61,928 bases of DNA from Candidatus Desulfosporosinus nitrosoreducens (GCF_030954495.1 NZ_JAVHUW010000037.1:1-61928); one strand, 5' to 3'. Positions 1-8,629 are shown, counted from the first letter of the stretch. Notes: generated from the sequence alone by a model not told the origin. A program made the numbers and translations.

Positions 1-653
1 ATATCCGAATCTCCCACAACATAGGTTTTACTGACATTGAGAGTCGAAAGGTAACTCTTAACAGTATCAGGCATAACATCATAAGGTACAAGAATAATTG
101 GGATTTGCTTCATAGAAGCAATGGATGCAACCGATAAAGCATCGGGATAGTCTTCGCCAGTGACCACAAACAACGTTGCTGGCTTGGAATTGACTTGTTG
201 AGCAACTTGAACCGCAGTGGCATACCGATCATTCCCGTAAATTCGTGTTGTCCCAAGCCCCATCGTTTGAAGTTCAGACTGGACCGCCTGAGATATCACC
301 GCTGTTCCACCAATAATAACTACCTTTTTCACTTGCAAATCCAACAAAGCCTGTTTTGTAGTGCTTGGTAAACTTCCAGTATCCGTTAATAAGATGGGGG
401 CATTAAATTTCTTGGCTAAAGGAGCAGCGGACAGTGCATCAGGATAATCTCCACCGAAAGCTAAAATAGCATAATCAGATTGAGACCAGCCTGACCTGGC
501 GATCTGGGATGCCGTTTCATAACGATCAATACCTGCCAATCGAGTAATGGTCGGCGATGAATCTGCTAAAGTTACTGTAGGAATAGCCAAACTAATCAGA
601 GTGATTACGATTAAAATTAAGCATAACTTTGAGTTCTTTTTTCTTAAAGACAT
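1..653 (-). CDS. CWB2-repeat cell-wall-binding protein, C-terminal part beyond window
   Basis: The reading frame starts at the ATG whose complement is at 651-653 and is still open at base 1, so only the first 217 residues are visible. Residues 1-30 form a signal peptide (KK-rich start, hydrophobic LCLILIVITLISLAIP core, TLA cleavage). Two copies of the cell-wall-binding repeat 2 pattern follow: RLAGIDRYETA with GGDYPDALSAAPLA (about residues 38-90), then RIYGNDRYATA with GEDYPDALSVASIA (about 137-190). In this family CWB2 repeats bind secondary wall polymers and tether an enzymatic or adhesive domain. That effector domain, if present, lies outside the window. The promoter was not resolved; the upstream gap to the marR gene holds only a gene relic. 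Confidence 0.9.
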   Translation of the reverse strand, partial: MSLRKKNSKLCLILIVITLISLAIPTVTLADSSPTITRLAGIDRYETASQIARSGWSQSDYAILAFGGDYPDALSAAPLAKKFNAPILLTDTGSLPSTTKQALLDLQVKKVVIIGGTAVISQAVQSELQTMGLGTTRIYGNDRYATAVQVAQQVNSKPATLFVVTGEDYPDALSVASIASMKQIPIILVPYDVMPDTVKSYLSTLNVSKTYVVGDSD

Positions 654-964
654 TATGAGACTTCACTTCTTTCATATTTATTTATTGGCTGCGTTAAACT
701 TCAGTGTTGATATTTTCAGTTAATGAATTCCTGTAACATCGCCGCCGTATGTAATGTATCTACTAGTTGTAGCCACCCTAATAGAATTGGTTAAGCCAAG
801 AACATCAACACTACTCTTTAACTGGCCAATTAGAATAAAGTATACCATTTTGCCTCTTGTGTTTTTTGTCACAAAATGTTACATTTTGTCCTTAATAAAA
901 ATTTAATATTTATCCTCCCTCTCCCTTCCTCTTTGGCAAATATCTAATTCTCTGGCAGCCTGGC

Positions 965-1050
965 GGGTCATTTGGCTATGTCTATCTCTGATGCAGCCAG
1001 CAGCACCAGACTTTTGGGCTGCATCTGCCTTTGTGGCTATATCCGCGCCG
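965..1050 (-). pseudogene. Acyl-CoA dehydrogenase relic (about 80 nt)
   Basis: The complement of this stretch aligns with the 3' part of the intact acyl-CoA dehydrogenase gene at about 2,350-2,430. It preserves DIATKADAA against DMATKVEAA, then, after a one-base indel, SLVLLAASEID, followed by an in-frame TGA. It is a frameshifted, stop-interrupted fragment with no start or flanking domain. The rest of the 654-1,078 gap shows no gene; the sequence at 820-900 is AT-rich. Confidence 0.75.
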
Positions 1051-1078
1051 AAGCCGTGAAACGTTGACCCAATTATTA

Positions 1079-1107
1079 TTGACGCGGAAGCAAAAAAACC
1101 ATATAAT
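1079..1107 (+). promoter_or_regulatory. Sigma-A promoter of the marR unit
   Basis: TTGACG at 1079-1084 and a perfect TATAAT at 1102-1107 are separated by exactly 17 bp. The predicted start near 1114 lies about 38 nt before the TTG start of the MarR gene. Confidence 0.8.
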
Positions 1108-1114
1108 AAAATCA

Positions 1115-1126
1115 CTTCCACGGAAG
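1115..1126 (+). promoter_or_regulatory. Candidate MarR operator
   Basis: CTTCC-AC-GGAAG is an inverted repeat placed at the predicted transcription start. A half-site-like GCGGAAG lies at 1084-1090 overlapping the -35 box. This position fits autorepression by the MarR protein encoded just downstream, which is common in the family; binding is inferred, not shown. Confidence 0.5.
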
Positions 1127-1151
1127 CAATAATAAGAAACGGAGAACGAGA

Positions 1152-1613
1152 TTGAACATCACAGAGGACATTATTGATGCTTTGCAAAGGATGCAAGAGG
1201 ATATTGAATCAATGACTCATAAGTTAGATGATACTCTTAATTTGTCAAAAATACATTGTATCCACTCCATAGGAAACATCGAAAACCCTAATGTAACCAA
1301 AATAGCGGCTGAATTGGGAATGACAACAGGCGCTATCACTAAAATTTGCAAGAAACTGTTTCGCGACAATTATATTGAGAAGTATCAAAATCCCGAAAAT
1401 AATAAAGAAGTCTATTACAAGCTAACCGCAAAAGGGCATGAACTGTATGAAATCCATAAGGTTATTCATAACGAAATTTACAATTTTAAAATAGATATTA
1501 TAAACAAGTACAGTTCCGAAGAACAAACTATCATTTTAAACTTTTTAAAAGACATCTATGCCATGATGAATAAAGTATCTGCGAAGGCAATAAAAAGTGT
1601 GCCTTTAGATTAA
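1152..1613 (+). CDS. MarR-family transcriptional regulator
   Basis: A 153-residue winged-helix protein of normal MarR length. The core runs from about residue 38 to 110: a helix-turn-helix with NVTKIAAELGMTTGAITKICKKL, then the wing with NNKEVYYKLTAKG. Long helices at both ends would form the dimer interface. The start is TTG at 1152, supported by GGAG at 1141-1144 with a 7-nt gap. A consensus sigma-A promoter and an inverted repeat at the start site suggest autoregulation. It is co-directional with the small Cys-rich gene 11 nt downstream, which is therefore a probable regulated partner. The ligand cannot be read from sequence. Confidence 0.88.
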   Translation: MNITEDIIDALQRMQEDIESMTHKLDDTLNLSKIHCIHSIGNIENPNVTKIAAELGMTTGAITKICKKLFRDNYIEKYQNPENNKEVYYKLTAKGHELYEIHKVIHNEIYNFKIDIINKYSSEEQTIILNFLKDIYAMMNKVSAKAIKSVPLD

Positions 1614-1624
1614 GGAGAAATGGA

Positions 1625-1834
1625 ATGTCTAAATATGTGGTATGCCAAAATACAAGGAAACATGATGAATTAGTCCAAGCCTTAAATCAGCAAAAGATTG
1701 AGTTTGAGACGATCGATTGTATGAAGAAATGCCTAAAATGCCGTACCCGTGTAATGATTATGCAAGATGATACATGTCTTTCAGCCTCTACCGTGGAAAA
1801 ATTATTAGCCAAATTGTCCGGTCCCCATCGCTAA
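1625..1834 (+). CDS. Small Cys-rich protein, DUF1450-like
   Basis: 69 residues starting at ATG 1625 behind AGGAGAA. An early Cys (residue 8) and a CMKKCLKC cluster near the middle, plus a late Cys, resemble DUF1450/YuzB-type thioredoxin-fold proteins, which carry a similarly spaced Cys set and are suspected metal or Fe-S binders. That assignment is by pattern only. It is translationally close to the MarR gene (11-nt gap), so the two probably share one transcript. Function is unknown; a small redox or metal sensor/carrier role would fit. Confidence 0.7.
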   Translation: MSKYVVCQNTRKHDELVQALNQQKIEFETIDCMKKCLKCRTRVMIMQDDTCLSASTVEKLLAKLSGPHR

Positions 1835-1872
1835 AGCAATTATGGCAACTAAAAAGACCAAAGCCAGATGAA

Positions 1873-1910
1873 GCCCTCCTGAAGCCGTATTTTTTCGGTA
1901 TCAGGAGGGC
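1873..1910 (+). terminator. Hairpin after the marR unit
   Basis: GCCCTCCTGA (1873-1882) pairs with TCAGGAGGGC (1901-1910), with an extra inner AGCCG/CGGT pairing. There is no U-run downstream on the plus strand, so it is a terminator-like hairpin rather than a canonical terminator. The remainder of 1,835-2,140 shows no credible gene. Confidence 0.5.
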
Positions 1911-2061
1911 CATATTCACTATGGTTGATTATTATCTGTAACCTGAGACTTCCCTTTATGGTCAAATTCATCACCATTGACGAATTGAATAGCCATCAAT
2001 GTCGGGGGAGGCAAGCAGTTTTATCCTCTACTCTACACAGAGCTGTACCAGCCCGTCGAGG

Positions 2062-2090
2062 CAAAAAAGAACGGCGGCCACGTGGCCGCC
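2062..2090 (-). terminator. Rho-independent terminator of the beta-oxidation operon
   Basis: A perfect GC-rich palindrome, GGCGGCCACGTGGCCGCC (2073-2090), is followed on the minus strand by TTCTTTTTTG. It lies about 50 nt past the stop of the last operon gene. Confidence 0.88.
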
Positions 2091-2140
2091 TCATCCTTTA
2101 TAACAGTCTTGACAAACCCAGACCAGTTTCCAGTTCATAG

Positions 2141-3271
2141 TTAACTCAAGAGCCTGCCGGCGATGACCATCCTTTGCACTTGCTGAGTCCCTTCATAGAT
2201 TTGCAGAATCTTGGCATCCCGCATCAGCTTTTCCACGGGATAATCCCTCATGTAGCCGTAACCGCCATGAATTTGAATAGCATCCACCGTCACTTCCATG
2301 GCTATATCCGCCGCATAGAGCTTGCACATGGCGCCGAATTTAGGGTCTACTCTCTTGGCATCGATCTCTGAAGCAGCCAGCAACACCAAACTCCGGGCCG
2401 CTTCCACCTTAGTGGCCATATCCGCCAGCATAAAAGCAATCCCTTGATGCTGGCCGATAGGCTTGCCAAACTGAGTTCTGACTTTGGCGTATTCGATGGA
2501 CTCTTCCAGGGCCCTGCGCGCCACGCCGACTGCTGCCGCCCCTATACTCATCCTGGTGCGGTCCAGGGTCTGCATAGCAATTTTAAAGCCATCCCCTTCC
2601 TGTCCCAGCAGATCTTTGGCCGGAACCCGCACATCTTCGAAAATCACTTCCGCTATGTGGGAAGCCCTGTCCCCTAATTTATCTTCCACTTTTCCCATGG
2701 AGACACTGGGATTGTCACCGGATACCAGAAAGGCACTGATCTTCTTAGTCCCTTTCATCTTGGCAAACACTGTGTACATACTGGCGATGCCGCCGTGGGT
2801 GATAAAACACTTGCTGCCATTAATAATGTATTCGTCACCGACTTTTTCCGCCCGGGTGACCATGGATTTTACATCGGAACCAGCTCCGGGCTCGGTGAGA
2901 CAAAAGGCCCCCAACAAGGGTTTTTCGGCAAATTGGGGCAGCCACCTGTCTTGCTGTTCTTCGCTCCCTGCGATCAGGATTGGGGTCAGAGCCAGGGTAT
3001 TGCCATCCCAGGCTCCGCTGATTCCCAAACACCCATAAGCCAATTCTTCTATTAAGATAGCTTCCGTGACATGGTCCAGTTCCAAGCCATTGTATTTTTG
3101 AGGCAGATTAAAATTCCACAGGCCAATCTCAAAGCCCTTTTGAATGATGGGCCAGGGCATTTCACTTTTCTGGTCGTATGCCGCTGCCACGGGAATAATC
3201 TCGTTTTTGGTAAATTTCCGAACCATAGCCTGCAGCTCTTTTTGTTCATCGGTAAGTTCAAAGCTTATCAT
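2141..3271 (-). CDS. Acyl-CoA dehydrogenase, short/medium-chain type
   Basis: 376 residues, the usual length. It catalyses FAD-dependent alpha,beta-dehydrogenation of an acyl-CoA, passing electrons to ETF. Visible motifs: the N-terminal helical domain, the family signature CLTEPGAGSD (about 118-127), the middle-domain FITHGG, RTQFGKPIGQHQ in the C-terminal domain, and the IYEGTQQVQ segment whose Glu is the catalytic base in this clade. The start is ATG 3271 behind GGAGGTGGAATT. It is the last gene of the 13-gene operon and is followed by a strong terminator. Decayed copies of its 3' part occur at 971-1050 and 35,480-35,501. Substrate chain length is not decidable from sequence. Confidence 0.93.
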   Translation of the reverse strand: MISFELTDEQKELQAMVRKFTKNEIIPVAAAYDQKSEMPWPIIQKGFEIGLWNFNLPQKYNGLELDHVTEAILIEELAYGCLGISGAWDGNTLALTPILIAGSEEQQDRWLPQFAEKPLLGAFCLTEPGAGSDVKSMVTRAEKVGDEYIINGSKCFITHGGIASMYTVFAKMKGTKKISAFLVSGDNPSVSMGKVEDKLGDRASHIAEVIFEDVRVPAKDLLGQEGDGFKIAMQTLDRTRMSIGAAAVGVARRALEESIEYAKVRTQFGKPIGQHQGIAFMLADMATKVEAARSLVLLAASEIDAKRVDPKFGAMCKLYAADIAMEVTVDAIQIHGGYGYMRDYPVEKLMRDAKILQIYEGTQQVQRMVIAGRLLS

Positions 3272-3316
3272 AATTCCACCTCCAAAAACTAGCTATAATC
3301 CTGCTCAAGAGGATCG

Positions 3317-4624
3317 TTATTCCACCCAGATTATTGCTCCCGCGCCCTGAGTTAAGCCGCCGCAGATGGCACAGGCCGCCAAACCTCCGCCGTTCTCTTT
3401 TAGATTGTAGGCTGCCGTCATCATAATGCGGGCTCCGCTGGCGGTATTGGGATGACCGGTGGCAATAGCGCCGCCGTTGACATTGAGCTTGTTCTTTAAA
3501 TCCTGATATTTCCGGGGATCATTATCCAAAATCGGCTTTTCCGAGGCCTCTTTCACCATCTCCTGATAATCACTGCTTAAGAACCGGCCGTTGGCGAGAA
3601 GCTTGCAGGAAACCAGAGGCACACAGGCAAAGGCTTCATTAATCTCCAGGTATTTCAAATCATCCATGGTCAACTTTGCTTCAGTCAAACACTTCTTAAT
3701 GGCGAAAGCGGGAGAGACGGGCATGATTCTCGGCTGCAGGGCAATGGCGGCAATGGAGACTAAGGTATAGCTTACTTCCAGCCCCAGTTCTTCGGCATGT
3801 CCTCTGGTCGTGAAAATCTGGGCGGCGGCGCCGTCATTCATTCCTGGGGCGTTGCCCGCGGTGCAGGTGGGATTGCCGAAGATCGGTTTTAACTTGGCCA
3901 GAGCTTCCAGGGTAATATCCGGGCGATATTGTTCGTCTTTGTCCAGCCTTAAATTAGAAATAACTTGGTCCTTTTTACCTTTTTTTACGATTTCCAGCGG
4001 AGAGATTTCCTTTTGAAAGAAACCTCGCTCCCAAGCCGCGCCATAGTTCCGGTGGCTGGCACAGGCCAGTTCATCCTGTTCCTCCCGTGTTACTCCATAT
4101 TCAATAGCCACATTGCCGGAATCAACGGCAACGGGGGCATAATCCTTGTAGCCCAGGGGAATGATGGGGTCTTCGACCATAAAGGAGCTGTGCTTCTTGC
4201 CTTCCCAGCGAAGATCCCGCAGTAAAAAAGGCACGGTGCTGAAACTGGTGGAACCGCCTGTCATGACCACTTTAGCCTCACCTAATTTAATACTTCTGAC
4301 TCCGTATTTCACAGTGGTCAAAGCCGACGTGCAGGCCTGGTCGAAGGTTACGGACGGTGTTTCCGGGGCAATCCCGGCCTTGAGCATGGTTTGCCGGGCT
4401 ACCACGGGAGTAAAGGGATCTTTGCAGTTAGTGGTATCACCGTTGCCCCACCAGACTTCATCAATCAAACCCGGGTCCAGTTTGATTTTCTCCAGGGAAT
4501 TCCTCATAGCAATGGCGCCCAAATCGTAAATATCAATATCTTTCATGCTCCCGCCAAAACGGCCGAAGGGCGTTCGGACAGCACTTACGCAAACAATATC
4601 ATCCTTACTTTTCTTAAAACTCAT
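3317..4624 (-). CDS. Thiolase (acetyl-CoA acyltransferase)
   Basis: 435 residues. Thiolytic cleavage (or condensation) of a 3-ketoacyl-CoA. The nucleophilic Cys lies in TFDQACTSALTTVK (about residue 103), the His in the GHPNTASGARI block, and the second Cys in CAICGGLTQGAGA near the C-terminus. GHPNTASG departs slightly from the usual GHPxGxSG. I prefer ATG 4624, since GGGGAG lies 8 nt ahead and the GTG three codons upstream directly abuts that site. The 45-nt gaps on both sides place it inside the operon. A 110-nt relic of its central part sits at 35,503-35,612. Confidence 0.92.
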   Translation of the reverse strand: MSFKKSKDDIVCVSAVRTPFGRFGGSMKDIDIYDLGAIAMRNSLEKIKLDPGLIDEVWWGNGDTTNCKDPFTPVVARQTMLKAGIAPETPSVTFDQACTSALTTVKYGVRSIKLGEAKVVMTGGSTSFSTVPFLLRDLRWEGKKHSSFMVEDPIIPLGYKDYAPVAVDSGNVAIEYGVTREEQDELACASHRNYGAAWERGFFQKEISPLEIVKKGKKDQVISNLRLDKDEQYRPDITLEALAKLKPIFGNPTCTAGNAPGMNDGAAAQIFTTRGHAEELGLEVSYTLVSIAAIALQPRIMPVSPAFAIKKCLTEAKLTMDDLKYLEINEAFACVPLVSCKLLANGRFLSSDYQEMVKEASEKPILDNDPRKYQDLKNKLNVNGGAIATGHPNTASGARIMMTAAYNLKENGGGLAACAICGGLTQGAGAIIWVE

Positions 4625-4665
4625 CTTCTTCACTCCCCAGATTTTGTTTAAACTTGCCTGCCGGA

Positions 4666-5406
4666 TCAGACAACCAGCCCGCCGTCAACCCCCAGCACCT
4701 GACCTGTTATATAGGAAGCGTAATCCGACGCCAGGAACAGGTAAGTGTGAGCTACGTCCTGCACTTCACCCAGCCGGTTCAGAGCTGTTTTTTCCTTCAT
4801 GACTCCCAGCAGCTTCTCCGGAACCTTGGCAGTCATGTCGGAGATGATAAAGCCCGGGGCCACGGCATTCACCCGGATACCCTTTCTGCCCAGTTCTTTG
4901 GCCCAGGACTTGGTCATGCCGATGACCCCCGATTTGGTTGCGGCATAGTTGGTCTGGCCGATATTGCCAAACACGCCGACCACTGAAGAGGCGTTGAGAA
5001 TAACGCCCCCTCCCTGTTCAATCATGGCAGGAGCCACAAGCTGAGTACAATTAAAGACACCCTTTAAGTTAACCCCAATGACCCTATCCCATTGAGCTTC
5101 CGTCATTTTTAGCAACATAGCATCGGCGGTAATCCCCGCATTGTTGACCAGGATGTCGATTTTACCGAAACGTCCCTTGGTTTCCTCGACCATGGCCCGG
5201 ACATTATCCCTGTCTGTCACGTCCACTTGTATGAAAATGGCCCGGCCGCCGGATGTGTTGATGTCGCCGGAGGTTTTTTCTCCCGCTTCCTTATCGAAAT
5301 CAGCCACCACCACTTTGGCCCCCGCACGGGCAAAGACCAGGGCAGTTTCCCTGCCGATTCCTCTCGCCCCGCCGGTAACAATGGCTGCCTTGTCTTTTAA
5401 GAGCAT
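4666..5406 (-). CDS. SDR oxidoreductase, FabG-like (3-oxo/3-hydroxyacyl reductase)
   Basis: 246 residues, a classical short-chain dehydrogenase. TGGARGIG at residues 11-18 is the cofactor loop, NNAG at about 88 stabilises the central sheet, and the catalytic set is Ser in LNASSVVG, Tyr and Lys in NYAATK. The GGLVV C-terminus is typical of FabG. Start ATG behind GGGAGGG. In this context it more likely interconverts 3-hydroxy- and 3-ketoacyl-CoA during beta-oxidation than serves fatty-acid synthesis, because no synthesis genes are adjacent. That role is inferred. Confidence 0.9.
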   Translation of the reverse strand: MLLKDKAAIVTGGARGIGRETALVFARAGAKVVVADFDKEAGEKTSGDINTSGGRAIFIQVDVTDRDNVRAMVEETKGRFGKIDILVNNAGITADAMLLKMTEAQWDRVIGVNLKGVFNCTQLVAPAMIEQGGGVILNASSVVGVFGNIGQTNYAATKSGVIGMTKSWAKELGRKGIRVNAVAPGFIISDMTAKVPEKLLGVMKEKTALNRLGEVQDVAHTYLFLASDYASYITGQVLGVDGGLVV

Positions 5407-5577
5407 AGATTTCCCTCCCTTATTTTAACCTCAACCCACTGTAAACTACTGTCAACCGCATTAGGAAGCCCAATTTGCCCGTGTATCAAAGGACAATGCC
5501 TGATAGATTGTCTTCCCTTGTTTCTGTTTAAGCACGGCCCGGGCAACTTCCTTGCAACTCAGGAAAGCACCAGCGGC

Positions 5578-6423
5578 TTAATACGTATAGAAACCCCTGC
5601 CGGTTTTGCGGCCCAGATCACCGCCTCTGACCATCTGCTGGAGCAGCGGCGCGGGGGCGTATTTATCCCCAAAGTCCCTGCGCATGGTTTCCAGGCCATT
5701 GAGGACTATATCCGCCCCTACCAGATCAATCAGAGCCAGGGGACCAATGGGGAAGTTGCAGCAGAGCTTCATAGCCTTATCGATTTCCTCAGGATCATTG
5801 CCATCCATCACGCACTTCACCGCCTCATTGAGCATGGCGTCCAGAACCCGGCTGACGATAAATCCCGCATAGTCCACGGCTACGGCCGTTTCCTTACCTA
5901 GGGACTTGACAAACTCCAGGCTGATCTCCAGGGTTTCATCGGAAGTGTGACGACCGCGAATCAATTCCACTCCCTTCATCAAGGGAACAGGATTCATAAA
6001 GTGGATGCCTACGAATTTGTCCAGCCGTCCCGTGCCGCCGGCTATGGCCGCGATGGGAAGGGTGGATGTGTTGGAGCCAAAAATAGCGTGTTGGGGAGCG
6101 ATTTCATCGATCCGCCGGAAAATATCCTGTTTGAGAGCCAGGTTTTCAAAAACCGCCTCAATCACCAGGTCGGCAGCCTGCACGGCTTCGGCCAGGTCCG
6201 TGGTGGTTTTGATCCGGCCCAGAATCTCATCCCGGGATTCAGGCGTCAGCTTGCCCTTTTCCACGCTCTTAGCCAGGGACTTGGCAATGGCTTTCAAGGC
6301 CTTTTCCAGACCGCTCTCCGCAATATCATTCAAACTGACCTGGTAACCTGCCTGAGCAGCCACCTGGGCAATCCCCAGGCCCATGGCGCCGGCCCCGATC
6401 ACCGCCACATTTTTAATGTTCAT
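5578..6423 (-). CDS. 3-hydroxyacyl-CoA (3-hydroxybutyryl-CoA) dehydrogenase
   Basis: 281 residues. NAD-dependent oxidation of L-3-hydroxyacyl-CoA. GAGAMGLGIAQ near the N-terminus is the Rossmann NAD loop; GIHFMNPVPLMKGVEL carries the catalytic His (about 140); the helical C-terminal domain contains GFIVSRVLDAMLNEA and FPIGPLALIDLVG, and the protein ends with KTGRGFYTY. ATG 6423 is preferred: an upstream GTG (6435) overlaps the AAAAGGGGTG ribosome site. It is paralogous to the gene at 14,704-15,561. The spacer on its 5' side holds a degenerate 15-bp tandem repeat. Confidence 0.92.
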   Translation of the reverse strand: MNIKNVAVIGAGAMGLGIAQVAAQAGYQVSLNDIAESGLEKALKAIAKSLAKSVEKGKLTPESRDEILGRIKTTTDLAEAVQAADLVIEAVFENLALKQDIFRRIDEIAPQHAIFGSNTSTLPIAAIAGGTGRLDKFVGIHFMNPVPLMKGVELIRGRHTSDETLEISLEFVKSLGKETAVAVDYAGFIVSRVLDAMLNEAVKCVMDGNDPEEIDKAMKLCCNFPIGPLALIDLVGADIVLNGLETMRRDFGDKYAPAPLLQQMVRGGDLGRKTGRGFYTY

Positions 6424-6450
6424 GTTGCTTAGCACCCCTTTTAATCGTCA

Positions 6451-6553
6451 TTAACCCGGAATCATTAGTCCAACGTCGTTTAGTTCAGAGTCATTTAGTC
6501 CGGAGTTACTTAATCCAACGGTATTTATCCGCAATCATGGGTCCACAATCATT
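6451..6553. repeat. Degenerate 15-bp tandem repeat in an operon spacer
   Basis: About seven head-to-tail units of 14-15 nt, consensus TAGTCCRRAGTCATT on the plus strand. Clear units are at 6466-6480, 6481-6495, 6496-6510 and 6511-6525. The array fills nearly the whole spacer between the enoyl-CoA hydratase and hydroxyacyl-CoA dehydrogenase genes. Confidence 0.7.
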
Positions 6554-6562
6554 TTTTCAGCT

Positions 6563-7354
6563 TCACCTGCCCGTAAATCTGGGCTTTCTTTTTTCCGCAA
6601 AAGCAGCCATGCCCTCTTTTTGATCAGAGGTTGAGAAGCAGGCCGCAAAACACTCGATTTCATAATCCAGCCCACCGTTAAGATCCAAACTGACGCTTTG
6701 GTTCAGAGCCGCCTTGGCCATGTTCAAGGCAAACCCGCTCTTCTCAGCGAGGCTGGCGGCCAGCTTTTTAGCTTCATCAAGCAGTGAATCTGCCTCTGCC
6801 ACTTTGTTGACCAAACCTATCTCCAGGGCTTCACGGGCGTCAATAATTCTGCCGGTTAAGACCAGATCTTTGGCTCTGGCCAAACCCACCAGATGGGTCA
6901 GCCGCTGAGTTCCACCACCGCCGGGGATGATCCCCAGGTTGATTTCCGGCTGGCCGAACCTGGCTTTCTTGTCAGCAATCCGAAAATCACAGCACATAGC
7001 CACTTCGCAGCCGCCTCCCAGGGCAAAGCCGTTCACCGCCGCGATCACCGGTTTGTTCAGGGAGGCTATCTTATCCTGGGCCGCTTTAACGGTCAGGGCC
7101 AGTTTACGCCCCTCGATGATGGTCATCGTTTGCATTTGACTGATGTCTGCCCCTGCGGCAAAGGCCTTGTTACCGCTGCCGGTTAAAATCACCGCCTTAA
7201 CCCTGTCGTCTGCTTCCAGTTCGGCAAAGATTCTGCCCAGTTCGCTAAAAACCTGGCCGTTCAGGGCATTCATTACCTCAGGCCGGTTGATTACAACCAT
7301 AGCCACGCCTTCCTCTATCTCACAGAGAAGGGTCGTATACTCCTGATTTTCCAT
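6563..7354 (-). CDS. Enoyl-CoA hydratase/isomerase (crotonase family)
   Basis: 263 residues, standard crotonase length. Hydration of trans-2-enoyl-CoA. The oxyanion-hole segments AFAAGADISQM (about 67-77) and GFALGGGCEVAMCCD (about 108-122) are intact, as is the PEINLGIIPGGGGTQRL block with the catalytic Glu pair region (Glu in GGGCE and PE). ATG start behind AGGTGGTGATGTGA. It sits between the Zn-alcohol dehydrogenase and hydroxyacyl-CoA dehydrogenase genes and is paralogous to the hydratase at 13,898-14,680, so the operon has two full hydration/oxidation modules. Confidence 0.92.
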   Translation of the reverse strand: MENQEYTTLLCEIEEGVAMVVINRPEVMNALNGQVFSELGRIFAELEADDRVKAVILTGSGNKAFAAGADISQMQTMTIIEGRKLALTVKAAQDKIASLNKPVIAAVNGFALGGGCEVAMCCDFRIADKKARFGQPEINLGIIPGGGGTQRLTHLVGLARAKDLVLTGRIIDAREALEIGLVNKVAEADSLLDEAKKLAASLAEKSGFALNMAKAALNQSVSLDLNGGLDYEIECFAACFSTSDQKEGMAAFAEKRKPRFTGR

Positions 7355-7418
7355 TCACATCACCACCTGCTCCTTTATCGTCCCGGTGAGCTTAATCAAC
7401 GCTCTATGCCGGACGGAG

Positions 7419-8474
7419 TTAAACCTTTAAAACAACTTTAAGAGCGTTATCCACCCGGTTTTCAAAAATTTCATATCCCTTCATGATTTCAGCAAAGGGT
7501 AAAACATGAGTTATGAGAAAGTTCGTGTTTATGCGCCCTTCTTTAATCAGTTCCATGAGCAAGTTCATATGGGTAACTTCAACCAGCCCCATCTTCACCG
7601 CCAGGTTTCTGCGCCAATATTGATTAATAGGGAAATCCACCCCCATGGTGTATACCCCCAGCAGAGAGACTGTTCCTCCCGGCCGGATATAGCTGAAAGC
7701 AGCTTCGAAGCTCGCCTTGCTGCCCACTGCTTCGATGACCACATCAGCGCCCCGGCCATTTGTCAGCTCTTTGATTACTGCAAGGGGGTTGTCTGTTTGG
7801 GGATTAAGGGCCTTATCGGCGATTCCTTGTTCCAAAGCAACACCTAAGCGGTGATTGTTCAAATCAACGGCTATGATCTGCCCGGCTTCAAACAAGCGGG
7901 CCGAGATCATAGCACACATGCCCACGGGGCCGGAGCCAATCACCACAACTGTGTCGCCGGCTGTTATTTCACCGCGCTCGGCCCCGTAATACCCGGTGGA
8001 GAGTATATCCCCCACGAAAAGAACATCTTCATCGGACAAAGTATCCGGTATTTTATGCATGATTTTAGCGGCGAAAGGGATTCTCACATACTCCGCGTGG
8101 GCGCCCCTATTGTCGAGTTTTCCCGAGCCGCCGAAAACACTGCCTTGCGGGCATTGAGAGTGAAAGCCCTTTTGACAATAAAAGCACTCCCCGCAGCTGA
8201 AAGCACAGGCCACCGCGACCCTGTCACCCGGGGTGAAGCCGCCGGCCTGCTCTCCTACCTGCTCAACGATACCCACAAATTCATGGCCGATGATATTGCC
8301 GGGTTTAACTCCCATGGCTTCGCCGTGATGCTTGATATGGATATCCGAACCACAGATTGTGGAGGTGGTCACCCGTACCAGAGCATCACTGGCCTTAATT
8401 AACTGGGGCCGGGGAACCGACTCGAACCTGAGATCATCGTTGCCCTGAAAGACTACAGCTTTCATATAATCCAT
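7419..8474 (-). CDS. Zinc-dependent medium-chain alcohol dehydrogenase
   Basis: 351 residues, MDR superfamily. Catalytic zinc ligands are in TICGSDIHIK (Cys about 41) and GNIIGHEFVG (His, Glu about 64). The structural zinc lobe CGECFYCQKGFHSQC (four Cys) is complete, and GSGPVGM marks the NAD(P) site. Closest resemblance is to threonine/sorbitol/secondary-alcohol dehydrogenases. Start ATG behind GAGGTG. As the only alcohol dehydrogenase in the operon it may feed an alcohol or hydroxy acid into the acyl-CoA route; the substrate is unknown. Confidence 0.9.
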   Translation of the reverse strand: MDYMKAVVFQGNDDLRFESVPRPQLIKASDALVRVTTSTICGSDIHIKHHGEAMGVKPGNIIGHEFVGIVEQVGEQAGGFTPGDRVAVACAFSCGECFYCQKGFHSQCPQGSVFGGSGKLDNRGAHAEYVRIPFAAKIMHKIPDTLSDEDVLFVGDILSTGYYGAERGEITAGDTVVVIGSGPVGMCAMISARLFEAGQIIAVDLNNHRLGVALEQGIADKALNPQTDNPLAVIKELTNGRGADVVIEAVGSKASFEAAFSYIRPGGTVSLLGVYTMGVDFPINQYWRRNLAVKMGLVEVTHMNLLMELIKEGRINTNFLITHVLPFAEIMKGYEIFENRVDNALKVVLKV

Positions 8475-8629
8475 CTGTCTTCACCTCTTTCACTTTCAGC
8501 AGCTCAACTGAACTGTCATTTTCCGATTCTGGTTTGGCATCGTTTGGCTATTATTTCTATTTTTCAGCTATTGATTTTTGAACCTCATTATTTTTTAACT
8601 TCAGGGCATTAATCACCACGGAGTTCAGA

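Noticed and set aside
903..1196. 97-codon minus-strand frame
   Set aside because: Its only recognisable part is the frameshifted acyl-CoA dehydrogenase relic; it also overlaps the MarR promoter and start.
1925..2140. 71-codon plus-strand frame
   Set aside because: It runs through the operon terminator palindrome and has no ribosome site or domain.
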